A stretch of DNA of 64,000 nucleotides from Turnera subulata (taxonomy: Eukaryota > Streptophyta > Magnoliopsida > Malpighiales > Passifloraceae): NCBI GenBank assembly GCA_028386065.3, contig JAKUCV010005497.1, positions 1-64,000 of the forward strand, given 5' to 3'. The translations under genes were made by a program, and so were the position numbers. The notes under the pieces are model-generated. The model did not search any database. It was not told the origin of the DNA and worked only from the letters and a program-made list of their open reading frames with translations. Numbering within the stretch: the first letter of the stretch is position 1; the number at the start of each line of letters is the position of its first letter. Of the stretch, positions 11,161 through 21,487 are shown piece by piece.

Positions 11161-12225
11161 TGTTAGCTTAAACATGTGATTAAGGACTTAATTAAGTAAT
11201 TAATTAAGACTAATCTTGTTTAGTGTATTTATGATGATTATTCAATGCTTATTATATTATTTTGATGATTAATAAACATTTTGGTAAGCCTTGTGCGTTT
11301 TTAGTATTGGCAGAAAAATTTGGTTTCTCGCAGAAACCAAATCCAAGAACATTTGGCTTCACCGCATCGACCAAAAGGTCGCTTTCCGGGCAGTTGGGGC
11401 TGTGGTCCCAAAAGTTGCAACAAGTGGCCCAAGAAAGTGGTTGACATCAAAACAACTACACTAACCGTTATGCTTGCTCTCTAAGGGTCAGAAAAAGATC
11501 AGAGAAGTGGTCCTCACATCCTCTCACCTTTTGAAGAATTAGTGGTCCTCACTTTCCATTTATGGAAATTTTTTGAAGTGAGAAGATTTCGGTCCAAGAA
11601 ATATTCAGATCTGGCTCATCTACTGGACAGTTTTATTTAATGAAGCAAGAAGTCAACTCGGCTGCCACCTGGACGATTTTTAGCCATTGAGAAACACATC
11701 TCCCCATCCTTAGAATCTATAGATAGAGGATTGAAGCCTCACAGCAACTGAACCTAGCCATTCAAGAGATTCTAAGTTGAGAAAAAAGCTTACCTTGAGA
11801 GATATTATTTGTGCTTGATTTGTGTAACTTCTTGAGTGAGTCACTCTTAAAGCTTTTCTTTGGGAAAGGTTGTAATCAGCAAGATTAAGGGATAATCTTG
11901 TTGGGTAGACAAAGCTAGGTTCAGCTTTGGGTTAGGTTTAGCAAGTTCAGCCCACAAAAACTTATGTACCATAGGTTGTTTGGCTCGCCTGTAAAAGCTA
12001 AATTAGTGGATAGTTTAGAAATCTTAAAGGGGAGACCTTTAGGTAGTGGATGTACTCCTGAGTGGGGAGCTACTATAAATTGCTTATGTTAGTTGCTTTC
12101 CTGCATTTATCTTCGCATTTCATTCAAGTTTCACATTTGGCTTCTGTGTCGAGCCAAATCAAAGAAAACCCGAAAAAAAGGAAAAGCTAATTCAGCCCCT
12201 CTTCTTAGACTTTTTTGGGCCAACA
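11161..12225 (+). repeat. 5' LTR of copia copy A
   Basis: 1065 bp, TGTTAGC to CCAACA, matching the 3' LTR at 34634-35701 along its whole length with scattered substitutions. Its TATA position reads TATAGATAG (11718-11726), where the 3' LTR has TATAAATAG. Confidence 0.9.
11718..11726 (+). promoter_or_regulatory. Degenerate TATA box, 5' LTR copy A
   Basis: TATAGATAG; the intact form TATAAATAG is kept at the same place of the 3' LTR. The change would weaken the element's own promoter. Confidence 0.5.
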
Positions 12226-12245
12226 ATTGTAGCGGAGCTATGTTC
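12226..12245 (+). other. Presumed primer binding site of copia copy A
   Basis: Directly after the LTR comes ATTGTAGCGGAGCT. The related copy B has ATTGGTAGCGTAGCT in the same place. It is only partly like the usual tRNA-iMet site (TGGTATCAGAGC), and its core is shared with the Cassandra element at 19298-19315. Confidence 0.5.
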
Positions 12246-12262
12246 TCAATCTAGTGGATTAA

Positions 12263-13183
12263 CCTCCAGAGAGAAAGATCAAGGCTTATGAAGGTACAAC
12301 TGTCAACAAAGCTCCATACTTTGATGGAGTGAACTTTGACTATTGGAAGTTTAGAATGAAGATCTACCTTGAAGGGAAAGATCTTGAGATGTGGAATATT
12401 GTTCAGAGTCTCTATGCTAGACCTCAAAGAGACATGCAATTTTGGTCTGAAGATGAGCTAAGGAGAGCTAAGCTTGATGCACAAGCCAAAAATATACTAC
12501 TATGTGGTATAAGTGAAAGTGAGTTTCAAAGAGTTAGTTCTTGTTGTACAACCTATGAAATTTGGAGGCTTCTTTATGTCACACAAGAAGGAACCAACCA
12601 AGTAAAGGAGTCTCGGCTCAATTGTCTAATAAGGGACTATGAGCTCTTCCAAATGGATGCTGGAGAAACTGTGCAAGAAATTGATACACGCTTCACCATT
12701 CTTTGCAATGGTTTATCCCTACTTGGTAGGCCCGTCACTCATAGAGATAAAGTGGCAAAGATCCTTATATCTCTACCTAAGGAGTGGGAGCCAAAAGTCA
12801 CAGCTATAGAAGAAGCTCAGAATCTGAATACTCTCACTTATGATGAGCTCATCGGGAAGCTTATAGTTTATGGTTCTAAACTAGAACCAAAAGAACCAAA
12901 GAAGAAAGATTTGGCTCTTAAGGCGGACCAAGAGTCCAGTGATGAGTACAATGATGTGGATATGGCACTAATCACTAGGAAGTTTGTCAAATTTCTTCGA
13001 AAGAGAAGGCAAATGAAAGGAAAGGGTTTCTAAGGTGCCAAATTGTCTGAACAATAGAAAAACTCACTGGTGTGTTTTGGCTGCAATCGACCAGGCCATA
13101 TCAAGTCAGAATGTCCACATCAAAAAGCCAAATCTGATTTCCCAAGGAGCAAAGGGAAGAAAGCTATGTCAGCATAGGATGAT
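12263..13183 (+). pseudogene. Copia gag, N-terminal domain and first zinc knuckle (copy A)
   Basis: An open frame from 12263 (just after a TAA) to 13033 encodes the UBN2-type copia Gag: YFDGVNFDYWKFRMKIYLEG, then EIWRLLYVTQEGTNQVKESR and LISLPKEWEPKVTAIEEA. No in-frame ATG lies at the usual start; the first is within FRMKIY. After stops near 13032 and 13053, a zinc knuckle CFGCNRPGHIKSEC is encoded at 13073-13114, followed by a basic stretch and another stop before 13184. Gag builds the virus-like particle and packages RNA in this family. Copy B lacks this domain. Confidence 0.85.
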
Positions 13184-13980
13184 TTGGATTCATCAAGTGA
13201 CTCTGATTCTGATGAAGCAGTAAATCTATGCTTAGTGGCTCGAGAAGATACTGAGGTAAATGATTCTCTTGATTACACTTTTGATGAACTTCAAGATGCA
13301 TTTGAAGAATTGCATGATAAGTATGAGCAAGCACTTAAGAAGAATATTTCGTATAAGAAACTTATTGATCTGCTTGAATTTGATCATGCATCTCACAAAA
13401 CAGCATATGAGACTCTTGAGCGTGCACATACTAAAAGTTTATCTATTTGTGAGTCATTAAAGCAGGAGAAACTTGCTGCTCAAAATGCATATAATGACCT
13501 TGAGAAAAAGCTAGCTAGTAATTTGAGCAAGTGTGAAATGATGATTCAAAAGAATGATGCTCTAAATGTTGAAGTAAACGATCTAAAATGTTCCTTAGAG
13601 AAGTTCACAAATGGAAGAGATAGCCTGAATTTGCTGCTAGGACAACAAATGCATTCACTAGACAAAAGTGGAATAGGCGCTACACATATGGTTTTTAACA
13701 AGCCAAATCTGCCAGTTAAATTTGTCAAGGCTGAATCTAGATCACAATATAGACCTAGATATCGTGAACATCCTAGGCAAGGACATCATGAGCACTCACA
13801 TAGACCTGATATCACATGCTATTACTGTTGAAATGTTGGTCATATGATCAGATCATGCTTTCATAGGAAGAGAAACAATCATGTTAAACATATTTGGGTT
13901 CCGAAAGGAGCCAAATCTAACCCTGATTCACCCAAGTTAGTTTAGGTACCTAAAACTTGATCATTTGACAAGATGCAAGG
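13184..13980 (+). pseudogene. Copia gag C-terminal coiled coil and second zinc knuckle (copy A)
   Basis: Frame 13184-13831 encodes an acidic start (SSSDSDSDEAVNLC), a long coiled-coil stretch rich in E, K and L at about residues 25-160, and a basic region (RPRYREHPRQGHHEHSHRP). It ends in CYYC followed by a TGA exactly where copy B has a glycine codon, so a second CCHC-type knuckle is cut by a nonsense change; the continuation HMIRSC and KRNNHVKHIWVPKG is readable past the stop. The same order is seen in copy B at 39256-40182. This is a long gag C-terminus typical of the SIRE group. Confidence 0.85.
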
Positions 13981-15190
13981 GATGAATGGGTTCTGGACAG
14001 TGGTTGTTCAAGACATATGACAGGTGACCTATTAAAATTTACATCCCTTCTCTCAAAACACCAAGGTAATGTTACATTTGGTGATAGTTCTAAAGGAAAA
14101 ATCCTAGGTATTGGTAAGAATGGCACTAACCCAACTATTGAACATGTGCTACTTGTTGATAATCTTAAGTACAACTTGCTTAGTATCAGTCAGCTTTGTA
14201 ACAAAGGATTTAGAGTTACTTTTGAATTATTTAGATGTCTTGTGAGTAGAGTTGATGATGAGAATATCTTATTTGTCGGAATAAGGATTGGTAATCTATA
14301 TTCTATATGTTTAAATGATGTTACTAATCCTGAGATCAAGTGCTTTAGTGTAAGAACAGATACTGCAACTCTATGGCACAGGAGGCTAGGGCATGCAATT
14401 CTTGAACTTATCTCAAATCTGTCAAAGAAAGACTTGGTCAATGGTCTACTAAAACTGAAGTAGGCAGAAACCAAAGGTCGTGCATGTCTACTCGGTAAAC
14501 AAATCAAAATTTATTTTAAGCCAAAACATATGGTATTAACTTCTCGACTTCTTGAACTCTTACATATTGATCTTTTTGGTCCAATGAGAACTGTGAGTCT
14601 TGGTGGTAAAAAGTATGCATTTGTCATAGTTGATGATTATTCTAGATTCACATGGATTTTATTTCTTTCACAAAAAGATTATACATGTCAAGAATTTGAC
14701 TCATTAGTTAGGAAGCTGCAAAATGAAAAATGGTGTAAAATATCTAAATCAAAAGTGATCATGGAGGAGAATTTGATAATTCCACCTTCAATCAATTCTG
14801 TGAGCAAAATGGCATTGAACACACATTTTCGACTCCTAGAACACCTCAACAAAATGGGGTCGCGGAAAGTAAGAATCGAACCTTACAAGAAATGGCTAGA
14901 ACTATGCTTAATGAGTATAAGTTACCTGCCTACTTCTGGGCTGAGGGTGTGAACACAGCATATGCTATGTCCTAAATAGAGTCTTTTTGCGTCCATTAAT
15001 TGAAAAGACACCTTATGAGATTTGGAACGATAGAAAGTCAAATATTGCATACTTTCGCACATTTGGCTCCAGGTGTTATATCTTGAATACTAAAGATAAT
15101 CTAGATAAGTTTCAAGCTAAGTCTGATGATGGTATATTTCTTGGTTATTCATTAAGTATTAAAGTCTATAGGGTATATAACAAAAAAAAT
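13981..15190 (+). pseudogene. Copia protease and integrase (copy A), broken
   Basis: The protease active site DSG is encoded at 13996-14004 in a WVLDSGCSRHM context. GAG-pre-integrase follows (LWHRRLGHA near 14380), then a TAG at 14461-14463 in frame. The integrase core has its first aspartate in LLHIDLFGP (near 14555) and DDYSRFTWILF. Frames then shift near 14735, after which SDHGGEFD and TPQQNGVAESKNR segments are still readable to 14945, so all three acidic residues of the D,D-35-E site are visible but not in one frame. FRTFGSRCYILN and DGIFLGYS mark the integrase C-terminus. Confidence 0.88.
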
Positions 15191-15685
15191 CATGGTTGTT
15201 GAAGAGTCCATGCATGTGGTGTTTAATCAGATTAACTTGAATGATTTTAGTGATGATACAGAAATTGAGTTTACCCTTGAGAATCAGCCACAGATCATTG
15301 ATGAGACAAAAGATAAGCAATTGCCTGATCCAATTGTAGTTCAACAACATTTGGCTTCTCCCGAGCCAAATGTTCAGGATAATGATGTGCAGCCAAATGT
15401 TCTGGAATCTGGTTCAAACTCACAGCCGCGAAACTCAAATGTTCCAGCACCTAGAGGACATTCAACTAAATCTATATTAGGTGGTCCTAGAAGTGGAGCA
15501 ACCACCAGATCTAGATTACAAAATATCAATACACATCTTGCCTTCTTGTCTGAAGTTGAGCCTTAAAATGCCAATGAAGCCATCCTTGATGAAAACTGGG
15601 TATTGGCAATGCAAGAAGAGCTTAATCAATTCGACAGGAACAATGTATGGGAACTTATTGCAAGGCCAAAAGACCATTCCGTCAT
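15191..15685 (+). pseudogene. Integrase-RT linker and start of RT (copy A)
   Basis: Frame 15192-15566 is the low-complexity linker (NVQDNDVQPNVLESGSN, TTRSRLQNINTHLAFL), closely matching copy B. A stop is present at 15564; the RT start (DENWVLAMQEELNQF, NNVWELIARP) reads on to 15685, where a 4.1-kb insertion with TSD GTCAT interrupts the codons for VIG. RT resumes at 19810. Confidence 0.85.
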
Positions 15686-18600
15686 TGTAACGCCCCGAAT
15701 TTTCATAATTTGATTTTTCGGAATTTTCGACATTTTTATTCCAATTTTGCCCTTGAGGAATTTCCGAATTTTTGGCTATGGAAATAAATTATTTTCCATG
15801 GGAATAATGTTTTGAGGTCGGCAATATAAGGGGTTGGAGTTTCGTTGGAAACGGGGACTTGTTCCGGGGTGAAACGGAGCTTGAACGTAGTTGTCTGTGA
15901 AACTACGTCGTTTTGCTTAATGGGAAAAAAAAAACGTTGACTGGCCAAGGGCGGGTTGACCGCGCCTTAGTCCAAAACGGCGTCGTTTTGGACCAGGCCG
16001 GCCAATCCTTAACCCTTTCTTCTTTTTCTTTTCTTTTCTCTTCACTCTTCTTCTTTTTCTCTTCAACCCCGACGGCGCCATCTCTTTTCTTCCTCTCCCT
16101 CTTCTCTTCTCCTCTTCCACAATCCTCTCCCCAAACCATTACTCTACCCCGATCCCTCTCTCTCAACTTCTTTTCTTTCTTTTGGTTCCCTCACACACAC
16201 ACCCGTCGACGGCCATCATCTAGTTCCTTTCTTTTGTGCCGCCGCCGCCGCACCTGTGCAAGGGAAGAGCTGCTCACGGAGGAGCTGTGACGAGGGCCGG
16301 AGGGGCTTCGGTTTGCACGCTCGTCCCGGGTCGGATTTGAGTCGTTGCGTCGTGGTAAGCCCTGCTCCTCTTCGTTTCTTTTCCTTCTCCTTACTTCTCC
16401 ATGGTCTGATGTCGGTGTGTGTGTGTGTGTTGTGGTGTACGGTTTGTTGCTGTTGTGTCGTCTCGGTCGGGATGGGGTGCAGGTTTGTTGGCTCGATGGG
16501 TGGGCAGATTTGTGTTTTTGGTGGCCGGTATTGGTGGTGCTCGGCTGTGGCTCGCTGTTGCTGTGGTCTCCGGCAGTGTGCTGACGAGCTCGGGTCTGCG
16601 TGGGTTGCTGCTGTTGGCCGGCAGAATTGTTCAAGGGGCAGCCGTGGGGCCTTGTGGCAGACCCGATCCTTGCAGCTAGTGTCCCGGGTAAGGACTCTCT
16701 CCCCCAAATCCTTGTTAACCGTTGTGAGGTTCAATCGGTGCAGTGTTGTTTTGATTCTGATGTTGTGGGTTTGAATGTTGGTTTGGATGTTGTAGGGCTT
16801 TGGTTGTTTTGTCGAGGTCGTTTGAGAGCTGTTGGGATTTTTTCGGCAAGGTCACTGGAATCCGGCGAAGGCTCGAGATTTTTCCGGCGAAGGCTCGGGT
16901 TTTTTTTTTATTCCGACACTCAATGGTATACTTTGATGTATAATTTGTACATTCATGGCATGTAATAATTGATGTAGGAATAATTGTTGTATCGGAAATA
17001 AAGGATGTTAGTGGAAAACCGGGTGCGGGGTTGTGAGTGTGTGTAATCGGGAGTTTGCCGATACGGGTAGAACCATAGGTCGGGAATACTTTGACCCGGG
17101 TAAAACCCTTAAGTGGAAATTGGACCGAATCGGGCCTAGGCCCGGTAATGTGATTTTTATAATTGGGTTTGATAACAATTGGCTTTGGGATGGGCTTTAG
17201 GCCCGGGAACCGTTAAGAACATAATGAGTGGGCCATAGGCCCGGGAACTACTCTTGGACTTAGTTGGGCTTAAGCCCGGTGAACCTTAGGTCCCAATACT
17301 CGGAGTTAGGTGAGAGAACATCAAGTCGGGTTAGGACCCGGGAATTTCATAATTGGCTAACTAGGGACGGGTTTTACTCAGTTGAGCATTATAGATACAT
17401 GCATGCATGTTTTTATTGTGATTGTTTGTAATTTGTTGTGTGTGCCGGTATTCAGGCACGGGTAACACCTCGGGAGCTGGAGGATCTGTTTTGGGAAAAG
17501 CTCCACAGGACAATCGTCGTTGAGGTGACTTTATACGTCTTTTTATGTTTGTATGCATGAGCTTGTTGGATTGGTCTGTTGAGTTGCTTGCCTGTTTGCT
17601 AACATGCTGTGATCTGTATTGTGTGCCTATGTCTTACTGTTTGCTTTGAGCATGGATATTTGGATTGTTATGGAGATAACATGTGGTGTGATTTTGGGTA
17701 ACTTGTGTGATATGCTGTGGGTCGGAGACCGGGATGTTTGTTTGAGATGAGAATACACACAACCCTGTTAAATCACGATGCTTGGCACATATTAACTCAT
17801 AATTTGTGAATAAGAATAATGTACAGTAGAAGAAAGGCTACTGTGTGCTGATGACCGATTGTTTCGAGCGGGAAGTGATACCCCTCGGGTTTGCATGCGG
17901 GATAGCATGTGATATGCGGATTTGCATATGGGTCTGTAATGACCGGTTCTACCTCCCTCCTTCTACCTCCCCCTTTCTACCTCCCTCTTTCTCTCTGTCT
18001 CTCTCTCTCTCTATGGATATGTTTGGGCTTCGTGCCTGGTTTTATTTGGGCTTATGCCTGGTTGTCTCATGAGACGGGACCGAGCTCGACGCACACAGTA
18101 GGGGCCCTGAATAATAAACTATAATAAGAAAAACTTAACACCCAACAGATGGAGAATAATGAACTGTTTGCTTGAATGTCTTTGCATGTTAGTACTGGTT
18201 GTTGTATGTTTGCTTACTTGTCTTGTACCTCTTCTTTCCTTTCGGACTTGTTCTGCACACCTACATAATTAGATTTATACTGCTCACTGAGTAGGCGACT
18301 CACATAATCGCCAACGTTGTTTTTCAGACTCTTAGTTAGCGTGCAGTCACTATCTACCCTTCCAGAGTACGGACGTGGTTATCTCAGCAGGTAGCTGTGC
18401 TTCTTCTCTCGGTTGGATCCATAGGGTCGACTTGCATCCCACTTTTACCTTTGCTTTATTTTTATCTTCATTTTCCGCTGCACTGTATTTTGATGAGATG
18501 TCATTTTGATCTTGATTATTTTATCGGCGGGTTGCCGGGATTTAGTATTGGTGATGTATCGGCAGGATGCCGGGTTGATTTGAGGCTTGCTAAGCCGGTT

Positions 18601-18758
18601 TGATTATGTTCTTTATGACATCTCGGGATTTTAAGAATTTTTTTTCCAGATAATGTTTCGATATTGGTTTTCGTGTCCTGGGATTCAGGGGTATTTTGGT
18701 AATTTCCTTGTGTTTCGATATTGGTTTTCGTGTCCTGGGATTCACAGGTGTTTTAGAC
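15686..18758 (+). mobile_element. Long gypsy-like LTR (Tekay/Del style), right end missing
   Basis: The TGTAACGCCCCG start, the AAAACGGCGTCGTTTTGG palindrome near 15976, a CT-rich leader (16010-16190), a GT-repeat and intron-like GTAAG area (16350-16440), dispersed GGCCCGGGAAC words (17100-17350) and a CTCACTGAGT motif near 18283 are typical of the long LTRs of plant chromoviruses; the clade is inference. GC-rich open frames within 15900-16965 do not match any protein I recognise. A 33-bp stretch starting GTTTCGATATTGG is repeated near 18655 and 18712. The expected CA terminus is absent at 18758. Confidence 0.55.
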
Positions 18759-19241
18759 TGTAACGTCCCGGCTTGTCGACTATCACTACAGACCAACACG
18801 AGACCTTTCCAATATGCTTTGTCCTTACTCGCATGTTTCCGGGGAAAACTTCCCAGGAGGTCACCCATCCTAAAATTGCTCCAAGTCAACCACGTTTAAC
18901 TTTGGAGTTTTTCTAGAATGAGCACCGAAAAGGAAGGTGCACCTTGTTGATATAGTTAGTACCTATCAAGCCATTTAAGCTATTCTCCATTATACAGTCC
19001 CATGCCTGTACAACCTCGAAATCATTTCATTTGAGCTATTTTTAATTATACAGTCCCATACCCGTATAATTACGAAATCACCCCAACTGTGCAGCCCCAT
19101 CCCTACACAGTCTCAGGATCTCTCCTATTCCGGTGTGGATTCGGTTCATTCGTGTGCCCCTCCGTCTAGAAGCCGCTCCTTGTCCATGCTCATCCCGGCA
19201 CCGGCGTACACTTCCCGCCCTCATAGACCCCGGGTGTCACA
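18759..19241 (-). repeat. Cassandra LTR, left copy (3' LTR on minus strand)
   Basis: 483 bp, near identical to 19316-19809 apart from an 11-bp length difference and a few substitutions. Confidence 0.88.
18848..18909 (-). other. 5S rRNA-derived segment in Cassandra LTR (left)
   Basis: Minus strand AACTCCAAAGTTAA ... GGATGGGTGACCTCCTGGG matches the region of plant 5S RNA holding the internal pol III promoter boxes. Changes such as AACGTGGTTG make it more decayed than the right copy. This is not an independent 5S gene. Confidence 0.85.
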
Positions 19242-19297
19242 GGCCCACCAGCTTCCGCTAGGTTCGTCCCCGAACCCGCACCGTACTAGAGGAGTCC

Positions 19298-19315
19298 TGG
19301 AGCTCCGCTACCAAC
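19298..19315 (-). other. Primer binding site of Cassandra
   Basis: Minus strand GTTGGTAGCGGAGCTCC directly after the TTACA end of the LTR. The site expected for this family is tRNA-iMet (TGGTATCAGAGC); here the bases after TGGTA differ. Confidence 0.6.
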
Positions 19316-19809
19316 TGTAACGTCCCAGCTTGTCGACTGTCACTACAGACCAACACGAGACCTTTCCAACATGCTTTGTCCTTACTCGCATGTTTCCGGG
19401 GAAAACTTCCCAGGAGGTCACCCATCTTAGAATTGCTCCAAGTCAAGCACGTTTAGCTTTGGAGTTTTTCTGGAATGAGCACCGAAAAGGTAGGTGCACC
19501 TTGTTGATATAGTTAGTACCTATCAAGCCATTTAAGCTATTCCCCATTGTACAGTCCCATGCCTGTACAACCTCGAAATCACTTCATTTGAGCTATTCTT
19601 AATTATACATTCCCATACCCGTATAATTACGAAATCACCCCAACTGTGCAGCCCCATCCCTACACAGTCTCAGGATCTCTCCTATTCCGGTGTGGATTCG
19701 GTTCATTCGTGTGCCCCTCCGTGTAGAAGCCTGCCAGAAGCCGCTCCTTGTCCATGCTCATCCCGGCACCGGCGTACACTTCCCGCCCTCATAGACCCCG
19801 GGTGTCACA
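19316..19809 (-). repeat. Cassandra LTR, right copy (5' LTR on minus strand)
   Basis: 494 bp; followed directly by the GTCAT duplication and copia RT codons. Confidence 0.88.
19405..19466 (-). other. 5S rRNA-derived segment in Cassandra LTR (right)
   Basis: Minus strand AACTCCAAAGCTAAACGTG and GATGGGTGACCTCCTGGG, aligned to the 5S internal control region as in the left copy. Confidence 0.85.
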
Positions 19810-21176
19810 GTCATTGGAACCAAATGGGTCTTTAGAAATAAGCTTGATGAATCAGCAACTGTGGTAAGGAACAAAGCCCGATTGGTTGCACAAAGATACA
19901 ATCAAGATGAAGGTATTGATTATGTTGAGACCTTTGCACCAGTAGCTAGACTTGAATCCACTCGTATGCTGCTTGCATTTGCATCATTTAAATCTTTCAA
20001 ACTCTATCAAATGGATGTCAAGAGTGCTTTTCTAAATGGATATATCATGGAAGAAGTATATGTGGAGCAACCTCCAGGATTTGAAAACCATGAGCATCCA
20101 CAACATGTGTTTAAGTTGAAAAAGGCATTATATGGTCTTAAACAAGCACCTAGGGCTTGGTATGATAGATTAAGCTCATATCTGATTTCACAGTGCTTTA
20201 CAAGAGGAAAGGTAGATCTAATTCCATTTGTGAAATCCAACAAAGATGATATTCTATTTGGTGCTACTAATGAATCTCTTTGTCAAGAGTTTGAAAGGCT
20301 TATGCATAGCGAATTTGAAATGTGGGGGAATTAAATATCTTCCTAGGCTTTCAAGTCAAGCAACTCAATGGTGGGATTTTCCTTAATCAAGCAAAGTACA
20401 CACGAGAGCTGCTGAAAAGATTTGGCTTGTCAGAAGCCAAAATTAGTCCAGCATCAATGAGCACTAGTACCAAACTTGACAAGGATGAGAATGGTAAGGA
20501 TGTTGATGTGAAATTGTACAGAGGCATGATAGGTAGTCTCCTCTACCTTATAGCTACAAGACCATACATTATGTTTAGTGTTTACTTGTGTGCTAGATTT
20601 CATTCATGCCCAAAGGAGTCTCATCTTAAAGCTATCAAGCGCATCTTGAAGTACTTAAAAGGAACATCATCTTTAGGCTTGTGGTATCCTAATGTGAACT
20701 CTTTTGAACTAACAAGCTACTCAGATGCAGACTTTGTAGGGTGTACTCTTGATAGAAAAAGTACAAGTGGTACTTGTCAACTACTTGGGCAATCACTTGT
20801 TTCTTGGTCAAGTAAAAAGCAAAACTCAGGTGCTACTTCCACAACCGAGGCTGAATATGTAGCAGCTGGTGCATGTTGTGCACAAGTGCTGTGGATGAAA
20901 CAAACACTTGCTGATTATGGACTAACTTTCAAGTGTGTTCCTATCTTTTGTGACAGCTCAAGTGCCATCAATCTAACTAAGAATCCGGTGCAACACTCTC
21001 GAACCAAACACATTAAAGTGAGACACCATTTTATTCGAGATCATGTATTTAAGAAGGATGTGGCTATTGAATTTGTGAGAACTGAAAATCAACTGCCTGA
21101 TATCTTTACCAAACCATTAAAGGAAGATCAGTTCACCAAAATCAGACTCGAGCTTGGTATTTGTAATATATTATAA
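19810..21176 (+). pseudogene. Copia RT and RNase H (copy A), catalytic motif deleted
   Basis: RT resumes with VIGTKWVFRNKLDES and is open from 19861 to 20334 (ARLVAQRYNQDEGIDYVETFAPVARLE, QMDVKSAFLNGYIMEEVYV, KKALYGLKQAPRAWYDRL). Compared with copy B, 30 bp are missing at 20245-20253, between two copies of GATGATATT, which removes the YVDD catalytic residues in frame. A further 7-bp loss near 20325 shifts the frame. RNase H follows open from 20322 to 21176 (SYSDADFVGCTLDRKSTSG, TTEAEYVAAGACCAQVLW, HHFIRDHVFKKDVAIEFV, DIFTKPL). The enzyme would be inactive even if the frameshift were absent. Confidence 0.92.
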
Positions 21177-21487
21177 GTATTTTGATTTGGTTTCACATTT
21201 GGTTTTTATGTGTCTATGCATATCATAACACATTGCACACATATGCACTTAGAATATATTCAATCGTCACACATTCACACTTGCACTAAGCATATGAGCA
21301 TATGACGACAAGTCATGGCTGCAATCAAATCGTCAAGAGCATCAAAGAGAAAGAATTGCAAGATTTGGTTCAAGGATGAGCCAAAACCTATTGTCCAGCG
21401 GTCCATAAGTGGCAGTTAAAGAAGAAAGAGAAAAGTCAAAGTTAAAAACGGGGAGTTTTTTGGTACAACGGTTATGGTCTGTCCAAC
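21177..21487 (+). other. Copia copy A post-pol spacer before nested element
   Basis: Non-coding. It resembles the minus-strand stretch at 36670-36890 of copy B (CCAAAACCTATT, CATATGAGCATATGA-type words), so it belongs to copy A. Confidence 0.6.

Larger units (their letters stand above)
15686..19809. mobile_element. Composite insertion: gypsy-like LTR plus Cassandra TRIM, TSD GTCAT
   Basis: A 4124-bp block inside the RT coding region. It begins TGTAACGCCCCG, ends GGTGTCACA and is flanked by GTCAT at 15681-15685 and 19810-19814. It is made of two unlike parts: a long gypsy-like LTR (15686-18758) and a complete Cassandra element (18759-19809). Neither part has its own duplication at their junction (left of Cassandra is TTAGAC), so the single TSD belongs to the composite. 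Confidence 0.75.
18759..19809 (-). mobile_element. Cassandra: Cassandra TRIM with two 5S-bearing LTRs
   Basis: Two direct LTR copies (18759-19241 and 19316-19809), each TGTAACGTCCC to GGTGTCACA on the plus strand, enclose only 74 bp. On the minus strand each LTR contains a long piece of 5S rRNA gene sequence (GTTAA(G/A)CGTG(C/G)TTG, GATGGGTGACCTCCTGGGAA), the hallmark of Cassandra. Minus orientation is set by a primer site abutting the right LTR (19298-19315) and a purine tract before the left one. The right LTR has an extra 11 bp (CCTGCCAGAAG). The element has no protein and depends on other retrotransposons. The family normally draws its transcription signals from the 5S internal promoter. 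Confidence 0.9.

Noticed and set aside
16191..16734. Minus-strand proline/threonine-rich frames.
   Set aside because: Low-complexity shadows of GT- and CT-repeats in the LTR.
15903..16965. Several overlapping GC- and CT-rich open frames on both strands that could look like a gene with 5' leader and intron.
   Set aside because: They lie inside a long LTR bounded by a target duplication, overlap in many frames, are dominated by simple repeats and show no domain I recognise.
18848..19466. 5S rRNA genes.
   Set aside because: Only the inner 5S segment is present, within paired LTRs that have a primer site between them; it is a Cassandra TRIM and not 5S rDNA.
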